A stretch of 64,000 nucleotides of DNA, from contig CAKSZY010000006.1 of the NCBI GenBank assembly GCA_934526015.1, positions 39,840-103,839 of the forward strand, in the 5' to 3' direction. Position numbers and translations under genes: made by a program. A model generated the notes under the pieces. That model worked only from the letters and a program-made list of their open reading frames with translations. It did no database searches and had not been told where the DNA came from. This document shows, one piece after another, positions 23,158 through 35,333 of this stretch (positions within the stretch are counted from its first letter, which is position 1; the number at the start of each line of letters is the position of its first letter). This DNA is from an uncultured Dokdonella sp. (lineage in GTDB: Bacteria; Pseudomonadota; Gammaproteobacteria; Xanthomonadales; Rhodanobacteraceae).

Positions 23158-23187
23158 GGTAATACCAACTCATGAAATAGTATTACC
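23158..23187 (-). promoter_or_regulatory. Inverted-repeat operator/promoter of the toxin-antitoxin operon
   Basis: Perfect 8-bp inverted repeat GGTAATAC (23158-23165) and GTATTACC (23180-23187) with a 14-bp spacer, unusually AT-rich for this genome. It sits 14 nt upstream of the antitoxin start and contains -10-like TAATAC/TACTAT. Ribbon-helix-helix antitoxins bind such sites as dimers to repress their own operon; that use here is inference. Confidence 0.65.
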
Positions 23188-23289
23188 GACTTGGGGAACG
23201 AGCAACTCCACGCGGCCATTCGTGGATCCCGCCCTGCCCGGCCGGCGGCAAGACGTTCGATGGCCGCGCGATGCCCGCGGCGAGAAGAA

Positions 23290-23675
23290 TCATCGGGGTG
23301 ACATGGCGCCCGCCCATTCGATGTGATCGACACCGATCCGCGAAAGCTCGCCGACCAGCTCGATCACGTCTTTCGTGGTCGGTTGACCGCGTTCGATCAC
23401 CACGCAATCGAATGACGTCTCCTGCGCGCCTTGCGCAACGTCTTCGCCAGTTGCTTCCGGCCCACCATCGCATCGCCGAGCACGAACCCGGTATTGGAAC
23501 GTGCCTGCAAACGAATGATGCTCCTCCGGCATTCGACGCCCTGCGGGGTCTTCGCGATCGCGGAGGCCACCTCGGCATCACGGTCGCCCGCATCGGCCGA
23601 CGGCTTCCCGTTGCCCGTACCGGCGAACGCGGAGCCTGCCAGCAGGGCAAACGCGATCAGCATGATTCGATTCAT
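23290..23675 (-). pseudogene. Small secreted ExbD-like protein with an internal frameshift
   Basis: Two overlapping minus-strand frames look like one broken gene. The first (from ATG 23675, with GGAGAAGG 6 nt upstream) encodes a signal peptide (MLIAFALLAGSAFA) and about 75 residues ending QLAKTLRKARRRRHSIAW at 23397. The second frame carries the missing end, SFDCVVIERGQPTTKDVIEL then a 21-residue tail, stopping at 23290. The change from one frame to the other equals a one-base deletion near 23400-23430. The tail resembles the periplasmic domain of ExbD-type proteins (weak). A sequencing or assembly error is possible; no slippery site was seen. Confidence 0.55.
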
Positions 23676-23728
23676 GCGCATCCTTCTCCCGGGCATCGAC
23701 CACGCACTTTCGCACGGATCGTCGCCAT

Positions 23729-27718
<3,990 letters not shown>

Positions 27719-27936
27719 GCCGGTCGGGGCCGGTGCGGCAAGTGGCGATCCATGAGGCGAGCGTAACGTCCGCGACCGCAAGGCGCATCTGCGCGAAGGC
27801 GGCTCCTTCCCGCGCCGTCGCCGGCAGCGAACGCGGCGACCCGTCGCCGCTCATCCGCGCCCATCCTGCAGCGGCCGCGCTTGCCAGTCCCGGCCGATCC
27901 GGCCACCATGCGCGGTCCCCTTGCGCACCAGCGAAG

Positions 27937-29832
27937 ATGAGCAGCCGCTACAACGCCGCCGATATCGAAGTCCTCTCCGGCCTCGAGCCGGTCAAGCGCC
28001 GTCCGGGCATGTACACCGACACGACGCGCCCCAACCACCTCGCCCAGGAAGTCATCGACAACTCGGTCGACGAGGCCCTCGCCGGCCATGCGAAATCCAT
28101 CGAGGTCGTCGTCCACGAGGACGGCTCGGTGACGGTGACCGACGACGGTCGCGGCATGCCGGTCGACATCCATCCCGAGGAAGGCATCCCCGGCGTCGAG
28201 CTGATCCTCACCCGCCTGCATGCCGGCGGAAAGTTCTCCAACCGCAACTACGCCTTCTCCGGCGGCCTGCACGGCGTCGGCGTCAGCGTGGTCAACGCCT
28301 TGTCGACGCGCGTCGAGGTGACGATCCGCCGCGACGGCCAGGTCCACCGCATCGAATTCGCCAACGGCGACCGCAGCTCGCCGCTGGCCGTCATCGGCAG
28401 CGTGCCGAAGAAGCAGACCGGCACCACCCTGCGCTTCTGGCCGGATCCGAAGTACTTCGATTCGCCGAAGATCCTGCTCGGCAAGCTCAAGCACCTGCTG
28501 CGCGCCAAGGCCGTGCTCTGCGCCGGCCTCGGCATGCGCCTGGTCGACGAGGCCGGCGGCGAGACGTTCGAGTGGCGCTACGAGGACGGCCTGCGCGACT
28601 ACCTGCGCTCGATGCTCGGCGAAGCCGACTACCTGCCGCCGGAACTCTTCATCGGCAGCCAGCAGCGCGAGAAGAGCGCGGTCGATTTCGCCATCGCCTG
28701 GCTCCCGGAAGGCGAACTCGTGCAGGAAAGCTACGTCAACCTGATCCCGACCGCACAGGGCGGCACCCACGTCAACGGCCTGCGCACCGGCCTCACCGAC
28801 GCCTTGCGCGAGTTCTGCGATTTCCGCAACCTGCTGCCTCGCGGCGTCAAGCTGGCGCCCGAGGACGTGTTCGACCGCCTCTGCTTCGTGCTGTCGCTGC
28901 GCATGCAGGAGCCGCAGTTCTCCGGCCAGACCAAGGAACGCCTGTCCTCGCGCGATGCCGCCGGCCTCGTCCAGGGCGCCGTCCACGACGGCTTTTCGCT
29001 CTACCTCAACCAGCATGTCGCCATCGGCGAGAAGATCGCCCAGCTCGCCATCGAGCGTGCCGCCCTGCGTCTCAAGGCCGAGAAGCAGATCGTGCGCAAG
29101 AAGGTCACCCAGGGTCCCGCCCTGCCCGGCAAGCTCGCCGATTGCGCCTCGAGCGACCTCTCGCGCACCGAACTGTTCCTCGTCGAGGGCGATTCCGCCG
29201 GCGGCAGTGCGCGCCAGGCGCGCGACAAGGATTTCCAGGCGATCCTGCCGCTGCGCGGCAAGATCCTCAACACCTGGGAAGTCGAGTCGGGCAGCGTGCT
29301 CGCCTCGCAGGAAGTGCACGACCTCGCCGTGGCGATCGGCTGCGACCCCGGCAAGGACGACATCGGCGGACTGCGCTACGGCAAGGTCTGCATCCTCGCC
29401 GATGCCGATTCCGACGGCCTGCACATCGCCACCCTGCTTTCCGCCCTGTTCCTGCGCCACTTCCCGGCGCTGGTGCGCGGCGGCCATGTCTTCATCGCCA
29501 TGCCGCCGCTGTTCCGCGTCGATGTCGGCAAGCAGATGTTCTATTGCCTCGACGAGGCCGAACGCGATGCCGTGCTCGAACGCATCCAGCGCGAGAAGCT
29601 GCGCGGTGCGGTCAGCGTCACCCGCTTCAAGGGCCTTGGCGAGATGAATCCCGCGCAGTTGCGCGAATCGACGATCAACCCCGACACGCGCCGCCTCGTC
29701 CAGCTCACCATCGACGAGGGCGACGGCGACGCCACCCGCAAGCTGATGGACATGCTGCTGGCGAAGAAGCGTTCGGCCGACCGCAAGGCCTGGCTCGAGG
29801 AAAAGGGCGACCTCGCCTCGCTGGAAACCTGA
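27937..29832 (+). CDS. parE: DNA topoisomerase IV subunit B
   Basis: A 631-aa ATPase subunit of topoisomerase IV, which decatenates replicated chromosomes. The GHKL ATPase domain has VIDNSVDEALAG (N and E residues), VTDDGRGMPVDIH and GGLHGVGVSVVNAL. The transducer includes QGGTHVNGLRTGL. The TOPRIM domain holds LVEGDSAGGSARQARDKDFQAILPLRGKILN in pieces, plus ILADADSDGLHI. Length 631 (GyrB is about 800) and the absence of the GyrB-specific insert mark it as ParE. ATG 27937 matches the family start; parC is not in the window. Confidence 0.97.
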   Translation: MSSRYNAADIEVLSGLEPVKRRPGMYTDTTRPNHLAQEVIDNSVDEALAGHAKSIEVVVHEDGSVTVTDDGRGMPVDIHPEEGIPGVELILTRLHAGGKFSNRNYAFSGGLHGVGVSVVNALSTRVEVTIRRDGQVHRIEFANGDRSSPLAVIGSVPKKQTGTTLRFWPDPKYFDSPKILLGKLKHLLRAKAVLCAGLGMRLVDEAGGETFEWRYEDGLRDYLRSMLGEADYLPPELFIGSQQREKSAVDFAIAWLPEGELVQESYVNLIPTAQGGTHVNGLRTGLTDALREFCDFRNLLPRGVKLAPEDVFDRLCFVLSLRMQEPQFSGQTKERLSSRDAAGLVQGAVHDGFSLYLNQHVAIGEKIAQLAIERAALRLKAEKQIVRKKVTQGPALPGKLADCASSDLSRTELFLVEGDSAGGSARQARDKDFQAILPLRGKILNTWEVESGSVLASQEVHDLAVAIGCDPGKDDIGGLRYGKVCILADADSDGLHIATLLSALFLRHFPALVRGGHVFIAMPPLFRVDVGKQMFYCLDEAERDAVLERIQREKLRGAVSVTRFKGLGEMNPAQLRESTINPDTRRLVQLTIDEGDGDATRKLMDMLLAKKRSADRKAWLEEKGDLASLET

Positions 29833-29878
29833 GGCGCACGGCCGCCCGCGGAGCAAGGCCGCCGCACCCGGCCCGCGC

Positions 29879-31129
29879 TCAACGACCGGCCCGGGCGCGG
29901 GTCCTGGTCGCGGTGACGGCTGGCTCGGCCAGACAGGCCAGCACGCGCGCATACACCTGCGGACTGTCGAGCAGGTCGAGATGACCGAGGCCATGGCCGA
30001 CCCATTGCCGCGACGGCGGCAGGTCGAGACTGCGTTCAGCGCGGGCATGGCGCCCGAGCGCGCTGGCGACCGGCACCAGCCCGTCCCCGACCAGGGCACC
30101 GCGCAGGCCACCCCGCTTTTTCGACAGCGAGCCGGCGATCGCGTGGCAGCTCACCCCGTCCGGCAAGGGAACGTGCGCGCCGACCCGCGTGCCGCGGGCA
30201 AAGCGGTCACGCCCCTGCCAGTCCGCGTCGACGAGGTTCGCATGCCGCAGGTCGGTGATGCCGGCACTGCGCAGCTTGCCGATCCGCGCGAACGGCGAGG
30301 TGTACGCAGTCGCGCCCAGCACGGCATCGAGGCGGTTGCCGTTGCGTTCGAGCGGAGAACCGGCGTGCGGCGTGCCGAGGAAGACGATCCGGCGCAGGTG
30401 CCGTAACCATTCGTGTCCCAGTGCCGGCGCCTGGTGGCAGGCACTGCGCACGACCAGACCGCCCATGCTGAAGCCGACCAGCACCAGTTCCTCGACCGCC
30501 ACCGGCCAGGCCTGCAGCAGGGCTTCGAGCTGCGCGGAGAACGCCCGCCCGTTGCTGGAGATGTGCAAGCCGCTGTTGTAGTGCAGGTAGACTGGAGTGA
30601 AGCGCGCATCGCGCGCCAGCGCGGCACCGTGATCGTGGCCATTGCGGCGCCACTGCAGGTCGCTCATGCACAGGCCATGGGCGAGCACGACGATGCGGCC
30701 GGTCGGTTGCGCGACGTCGCGAGCCAGGGCGGCTCGATCGAGTTCGAGGGCGCGGCCGGCACGGCGCAGGCTCATGTCGATCGCGAGCGGATTGGCAGTC
30801 GCCACGAGATGATCGCCGATCACGCCATTGAGGGCCGCCAGCAGGGTTTCGCGCGCCGGCGACGACCACGGCTCGCGCGGCCCGGGCACCCATGACAGCA
30901 GGCGATCGACACCGTTGCCGACGCCTCTCGTCACCCCGCGGATACCGCGATAGACGAAGCCGGTGACGCCACGCATCGGCTCGGCAAGCCCGGGAGCGAA
31001 TACCCCGGGCAGGCGCGCGATGGTTTGGTGCAGGTGCTCGCAGAGGTCGGTCACGCCGATCGTCGCTTCGACGGCGAGCTGGCTCCAGGCGCGCAGGTCG
31101 TCGCGGCGTACGGGCGATTTTCCTGGCAT
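29879..31129 (-). CDS. Alpha/beta-hydrolase, lipase-like (PGAP1/LipA class)
   Basis: A 416-aa protein. The lipase fold is seen from about residue 125: oxyanion-hole region VVLAHGLCMSDLQW, YLHYNSGLHISSNGR and nucleophile elbow GFSMGG (Ser near 215). IVFLGTPHAGSPLERNGN follows, and a late H in VGHGLGHLDLLDS could complete the triad. No signal peptide is visible, so it is likely cytoplasmic or peripheral. The first 120 residues have no recognised domain. A possible start at 31135 has its AGGA directly adjacent; 31129 has it 6 nt away. It converges on parE. Confidence 0.85.
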   Translation of the reverse strand: MPGKSPVRRDDLRAWSQLAVEATIGVTDLCEHLHQTIARLPGVFAPGLAEPMRGVTGFVYRGIRGVTRGVGNGVDRLLSWVPGPREPWSSPARETLLAALNGVIGDHLVATANPLAIDMSLRRAGRALELDRAALARDVAQPTGRIVVLAHGLCMSDLQWRRNGHDHGAALARDARFTPVYLHYNSGLHISSNGRAFSAQLEALLQAWPVAVEELVLVGFSMGGLVVRSACHQAPALGHEWLRHLRRIVFLGTPHAGSPLERNGNRLDAVLGATAYTSPFARIGKLRSAGITDLRHANLVDADWQGRDRFARGTRVGAHVPLPDGVSCHAIAGSLSKKRGGLRGALVGDGLVPVASALGRHARAERSLDLPPSRQWVGHGLGHLDLLDSPQVYARVLACLAEPAVTATRTRARAGR

Positions 31130-31203
31130 CGTCATTCCTGCCGATCCTGGATGCCGGCTGCATCCGCCCGCGACAACCAGCATCGACCCGTCGAGCACGT
31201 GCA

Positions 31204-31776
31204 CTAGTCGGTGCTTTGCTTGCGCCGCAAGCTGCGCAACCATTCGAGCAGGGCATTGGCGTCCGCGCTCGTGTTGCTGGTGACGCCATCGTTGGCGCCG
31301 GGCAGGGAACCGAGCTCGACCTTCCGGTAGCGCGCCTTGCCGGGATCGGCCAGGTAGGCCGTGCAACTGCTCGATCCCGCGTCGCGAGCGCCGCCGTCGG
31401 CATGCCCGACCTTGCCGCCGGCCGCCGCGGGGATCCGTCCGGCCATGGCTTGCAGCACGGCGTCGTCGACGCTGCCGATGCGTTCGCGCGCTGCGTACTG
31501 GCGCTCGAGATCGGCCTGCATGCGGTAGCCGACACCCGCTTCGGTCACGCTTTCCGGCATCCAGCGGCCCTTGCTGTCGTGCGCATAACGATAGATGCCG
31601 CCGTCGGCATCCACGTACCAGCCGCTCATCACGAAGCCATAGGCGAAGTTGATGTAGGAGCAATCGAACAGCGGCGTGACGTCGCCGGGTTTGCCGACCT
31701 CCGCGGCATGATCGGCGGCCGCTGCCGCCGCCAGGCCGATGCCGAAAGCCGCCAGCAGGACAGGAATCGGATTCAT
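31204..31776 (-). CDS. Secreted protein of unknown function
   Basis: A 190-aa protein with a signal peptide (PVLLAAFGIGLAAAAAADHA). The mature part has an N-terminal section with a single C (PLFDCSYINFAYGFVMSGWY) followed by a second C near residue 137, so one disulfide is possible. The section YVDADGGIYRYAHDSKGRW resembles a short beta-sheet repeat but I do not recognise a family. ATG 31776 has GGGAG upstream. It lies between the lipase-like gene (74 nt downstream) and the TerB/DUF697 gene (37 nt upstream), all on the minus strand, which may be one unit. Confidence 0.75.
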   Translation of the reverse strand: MNPIPVLLAAFGIGLAAAAAADHAAEVGKPGDVTPLFDCSYINFAYGFVMSGWYVDADGGIYRYAHDSKGRWMPESVTEAGVGYRMQADLERQYAARERIGSVDDAVLQAMAGRIPAAAGGKVGHADGGARDAGSSSCTAYLADPGKARYRKVELGSLPGANDGVTSNTSADANALLEWLRSLRRKQSTD

Positions 31777-31813
31777 CGGCACTCCCAGGTCTGCGTTTCG
31801 GGTGCGTACGCGG

Positions 31814-32743
31814 TCAGGCACCGCGCACGGTCTGCAGGATCTTCGCCACGTCCAGGCTGCGCGCCTGTTCCTGCATCTGCGGCAGGTACTGCGAGCGCAG
31901 CCGGGTGGCCTGGCCACGCATGTCGTCGAAGGCTTCGCGCAGCATCTGCGTCGACAGCCTGCGGCCACCGGCATAGTAGCGTTTGGCGACATGGCCGAGC
32001 GCATACGTGCTGGTGAAACTCATGCCGGAGCTGACCGCCTGCCGGCCGAGGCCGCCGAGCAGGCCACCACCGATCGCGCCGAGCAGGCCGCCGAACAGCT
32101 TGCGACCGGCCTGCTCGAGGTATTGCGAAGTGAGGCCGACGCCGGCGGTGGCGAGGAAATCCTTCACGTGGCCGCTGTCGAGTTCATGGCCGTGCGCCTT
32201 GCCGATGCGGTACACCAGTCGCATCTGCAGCGGAATGATCGCCATGCTGGCCAAGGTTTCCGGCAGCAGTTCGAGCGCGCCATTGAGGATCGCGGCGTCG
32301 AGAATCTGCTTGTCGAGCACGGCATCGCTGCGGTCCGCAACCGTGCTGTCGGCAGCGCCGGCGAGCGGCAGCGCGGCGATCGCCTCGGCGCGCTCGCTGT
32401 GCTCGCGCGCCGCCTCCGCGGCGAGGCCCAGCGCTTCGCGCAGGCGCTCGAGGAAGGCACGCTCCGCTGCGGACTGCAGGCCATCGGCGTCGCAGACGCA
32501 GACCGCCATCTCGTAGGCCAGTTGCTTCGAGCCGACGGAATCCAGTCCGCGCACCGCCTCGGCCAGATCGACCCGACCGAGCAGGACGTCCTGATAGCGC
32601 GCGGCGAGGCCGGTGTCGCCGTCGCCGGCCAGCGACGCGGCGATGCGGCGGATCTCGGCGCGTTCGCGCTCGTGCTTGTCGCCATCGGCAAACGCGGCCA
32701 TCAGGCAAAGGGTCAGCACCGATTGGCGTTCCTGCTCGTTCAT
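31814..32743 (-). CDS. TerB-like / DUF697-type membrane-associated protein
   Basis: A 309-aa protein. Residues 1 to about 130 are a TerB-like helical domain (MAAFADGDKHERERAEIRRI, VCDADGLQSAAERAFLERLREALGL), a metal-binding fold linked to stress and tellurite responses. From about 165 the chain looks like DUF697 (MAIIPLQMRLVYRIGKAHGH, Gly-rich hydrophobic GGLLGAIGGGLLGGLG, FTSTYALGHVAKRYYAGGR), which is membrane-associated in GTPase-linked proteins. ATG 32743 has GAGG upstream. It is divergent from the Fsr-like MFS gene by 101 bp. The function is not known. Confidence 0.8.
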   Translation of the reverse strand: MNEQERQSVLTLCLMAAFADGDKHERERAEIRRIAASLAGDGDTGLAARYQDVLLGRVDLAEAVRGLDSVGSKQLAYEMAVCVCDADGLQSAAERAFLERLREALGLAAEAAREHSERAEAIAALPLAGAADSTVADRSDAVLDKQILDAAILNGALELLPETLASMAIIPLQMRLVYRIGKAHGHELDSGHVKDFLATAGVGLTSQYLEQAGRKLFGGLLGAIGGGLLGGLGRQAVSSGMSFTSTYALGHVAKRYYAGGRRLSTQMLREAFDDMRGQATRLRSQYLPQMQEQARSLDVAKILQTVRGA

Positions 32744-32844
32744 GGCGAGGCCTCGTGCGGGGGATGGCAAGCGCATGCTGGCGGCGGGCACGGTTTTCAA
32801 TCCCCGGCCGGCTATCCTTGCGTCCCCGCCCTGCCCGCCCGCCG

Positions 32845-34092
32845 ATGTCGACGCCCACCACCGATCCGCCGGCCGCCGCGCCTTCGGCGACCGTCGCCGC
32901 ACCGATCGCCCTGCCGGTGCTCGTCGCCCTGAGCCTCTGCCACCTGCTCAACGACCTCATCCAGTCGCTGCTGCCGGCGATCTATCCGCTGCTGAAGGCC
33001 AATCTGGCCCTCGACTTCGGCCAGATCGGCCTGATCACCCTGACCTTCCAGTTCACCGCCTCGCTGCTGCAGCCGCTGGTCGGCCTCCACACCGACCGCC
33101 GCCCGCTGCCGTACTCGCTGGCGATCGGCATGGGTTCGACCCTGCTCGGACTCCTGCTGCTGTCGCAGGCCACCGCGTTCCCCACCGTGCTGCTGGCCGC
33201 CGCGCTGATCGGCACCGGCTCCGCGGTGTTCCATCCGGAATCCTCGCGCATCGCGCGCATGGCCTCGGGCGGGCGACACGGTTTCGCGCAATCGCTGTTC
33301 CAGGTCGGCGGCAACGCCGGCTCGGCGATCGGGCCGCTGCTCGCCGCCTTCCTCGTCATGCCGCGCGGACAGTCGAGCGTGGCCTGGTTCGCGATCGCCG
33401 CGCTCGTCGCCATCGTCCTCCTCGGCGGCATCGGCCGCTGGTACGGCCGGCAGCTCGAGCAGGCGCGCCGCCGCCCGGCAACCGCGGTGGCCGCGCCCGG
33501 CAGCGGACGCGCGCGGGTCGCGCGCACGCTCGCCCTGCTCGGCCTGCTGATCTTCTCCAAGTACTTCTACCTGGCCAGCCTGTCGAGTTACTACACGTTC
33601 TACCTGATGGAACGCTTCGCCCTCGATGCGCGCACGGCGCAGCTGCACCTGTTCGTCTTCCTCGGCGCCGTCGCCGCCGGCACCCTCTTCGGCGGTCCGC
33701 TCGGCGACCGCGTCGGCCGCCGCCACGTGATCCGCGCCTCGATCCTCGGCGTGCTGCCGTTCAGCCTGCTGCTGCCGCATGCGGACCTGTTCTGGACGAC
33801 GCTGCTGAGCGTCGTCATCGGCCTCGTGCTGGCCTCGGCCTTCCCGGCGATCCTCGTCTACGCGCAGGAACTCGTGCCGGGCCGCACCGGCACGATCTCC
33901 GGCCTGTTCTTCGGCTTTGCCTTCGGCATGGGCGGCCTCGGCGCCGCCGTGCTCGGCCAGCTGGCCGACCGCATCGGCATCGAGGCCGTCTACGCGATCT
34001 GCGCCTGGCTGCCGGCGATCGGCTTGTGTGCCTGGCTGCTGCCGCACAGCCCCGCGGCGACGACCGGCATCGCGGCGAAGGCGCCGGCCTGA
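32845..34092 (+). CDS. MFS transporter, fosmidomycin-resistance (Fsr)-like
   Basis: A 415-aa transporter with about 12 hydrophobic segments. The N-terminal helix LVALSLCHLLNDLIQSLLPAIYPLLK with its Asn-Asp pair is the Fsr family signature. GRHGFAQSLFQVGGNAGSAIGP near residue 145 and GDRVGRRHVI near 290 are Fsr-like. E. coli Fsr exports fosmidomycin; the native substrate is unclear. ATG 32845 is a good start with a -10-like GCTATCCT about 30 nt upstream. Convergent with the HutG-like gene, 84 bp away. Confidence 0.88.
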   Translation: MSTPTTDPPAAAPSATVAAPIALPVLVALSLCHLLNDLIQSLLPAIYPLLKANLALDFGQIGLITLTFQFTASLLQPLVGLHTDRRPLPYSLAIGMGSTLLGLLLLSQATAFPTVLLAAALIGTGSAVFHPESSRIARMASGGRHGFAQSLFQVGGNAGSAIGPLLAAFLVMPRGQSSVAWFAIAALVAIVLLGGIGRWYGRQLEQARRRPATAVAAPGSGRARVARTLALLGLLIFSKYFYLASLSSYYTFYLMERFALDARTAQLHLFVFLGAVAAGTLFGGPLGDRVGRRHVIRASILGVLPFSLLLPHADLFWTTLLSVVIGLVLASAFPAILVYAQELVPGRTGTISGLFFGFAFGMGGLGAAVLGQLADRIGIEAVYAICAWLPAIGLCAWLLPHSPAATTGIAAKAPA

Positions 34093-34176
34093 CGCAGGCG
34101 GCCGGGTCGGGAAACGCCGGCGATCGCCGCACCGGCGAACCGTCGCCGCCGCGCGGGCCCGCCACGTCGGCCGGCC

Positions 34177-34956
34177 TCAGCCGAGTGCGCTCTCCAGCAG
34201 GCGGCGGATCAGCGCCTGGGTCGGCGCGGCGCGCGCCGTGTCGTACAGCAGCTCCGCTTCGTCCATGTAGGTCGACTGCGCGAGTTCCAGCTGGACGGCG
34301 TCCACGCCATGCGCCGGCCGGCCGTAGTGGCGGGTGATGTGACCGCCCTTGAAACGGCCGTTGACGACGAAGGAGTGGTCGGCCTGGGCTTCGAGGACGT
34401 CGACCAGACGCTGCTGCAACTGCGCCGAGCAACTCGCCCCGCTGGCCGTGCCGACGTTGAAATCGGGCAGCCGGCCATCGAACAGGAACGGCACTACGCT
34501 GCGGATCGAATGGCCTTCCCACAGCACCACGCGGCCATGCAGGCCGCGCAGGCGTTCCAGTTCGGCGGCGAGCGCGGCGTGGTACGGCTTCCAGTAGCGC
34601 TCGACCCGGGTGGCGATGGCCGCCGCATCCGGCGCGCGTCCGTCGAGGTAGACCGGCTCGCCATTGAACTGCACGGTCGGGCAGAGGCCGGTGGTGTTCT
34701 GCCCCGGATACAGCGAGACGTCGTCGGGCGGCCGGTTGAGGTCGACCACGTAGCGTGAATAGCGCGGGATCAGCATCGACGCACCGAGCTTGCGGGCGAA
34801 GCCATACAAGCGCGAGACGAACCAGTCGGTATCCGGCAGGCGCAGCGCCGACGCGGTCATCGTCGCCGCCATGTCGTCGGGAAGGAAGGTGCCGTCGTGC
34901 GGCAGGCTGACCAGCAGCGGTGCGCTGCCTCGATGCAGGGTGAAGGTCTCGCTCAT
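34177..34956 (-). CDS. N-formylglutamate amidohydrolase (HutG-like)
   Basis: A 259-aa zinc-dependent deformylase of the FGase family, which splits N-formylglutamate to glutamate and formate in histidine degradation. Typical motifs are LLVSLPHDGTFLPDDM near residue 14, IPRYSRYVVDLNRPPDD near 64, VVLWEGHSIRSVVP near 148 and VNGRFKGGHITRHYGRP near 200. No hut gene is near. Its start overlaps the stop of the FeoB-associated Cys-rich gene (ATGA), so it is probably translated from the iron-uptake mRNA. Acting on another formyl- or acyl-amino acid is possible. Confidence 0.9.
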   Translation of the reverse strand: MSETFTLHRGSAPLLVSLPHDGTFLPDDMAATMTASALRLPDTDWFVSRLYGFARKLGASMLIPRYSRYVVDLNRPPDDVSLYPGQNTTGLCPTVQFNGEPVYLDGRAPDAAAIATRVERYWKPYHAALAAELERLRGLHGRVVLWEGHSIRSVVPFLFDGRLPDFNVGTASGASCSAQLQQRLVDVLEAQADHSFVVNGRFKGGHITRHYGRPAHGVDAVQLELAQSTYMDEAELLYDTARAAPTQALIRRLLESALG

Positions 34957-35333
34957 GGGGCGAGTGTAGGTCGACCGCTCCCGGATTGGTGTGCGTCCGG
35001 TCGCGCGATCCGGATCGACGGTTCCGGCGACTTGCGGGTGAAATGCAGCGGCTGCGCATCGCCGACCGGCTTCGACGCCGCGGGCGTGCCGCAGCCACCG
35101 CAGCTGCCGCAGCCATCGCCACTGCCACAACCGCCGGCGCCGCTGCCGGCCGGTCGCAGCCGGTCGGCGAGCCAGTGGCTGAAGCGTGACCGCGCCGGCG
35201 CCTCGAGACGGGCGGCGAGGCCGGACAGGGCCCGCCGGCTCGTGCCCGGCAGCAGCCGGCGCACGGCGAACACCAGCGCGACCAGGGCGGCCAGACCGAG
35301 GATCAGCGCCTGCACGAGCGTCGCCGTGGTCAT
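34953..35333 (-). CDS. FeoB-associated Cys-rich membrane protein
   Basis: A 126-aa protein. One membrane helix (about 5-25) is followed by an Arg-rich stretch and the cluster GCGSGDGCGSCGGCG with four cysteines near residue 75. The FeoB-associated Cys-rich family has this layout (membrane helix then Cys-x3-5-Cys motif) and may bind iron or tune FeoB. It overlaps feoB upstream (ATGA) and the HutG-like gene downstream (ATGA), so it is the third gene of the feo unit. No biochemical role is known. Confidence 0.78.
   Translation of the reverse strand: MTTATLVQALILGLAALVALVFAVRRLLPGTSRRALSGLAARLEAPARSRFSHWLADRLRPAGSGAGGCGSGDGCGSCGGCGTPAASKPVGDAQPLHFTRKSPEPSIRIARPDAHQSGSGRPTLAP

Noticed and set aside
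23390..23430. Programmed -1 frameshift in the small secreted gene
   Set aside because: No X-XXY-YYZ slippery heptamer or downstream pseudoknot was seen; a one-base loss or an assembly error is simpler.
34177..34956. Histidine-utilisation (hut) operon
   Set aside because: Only a HutG-like gene is present; hutH, hutU, hutI and a HutC regulator are absent from the window.
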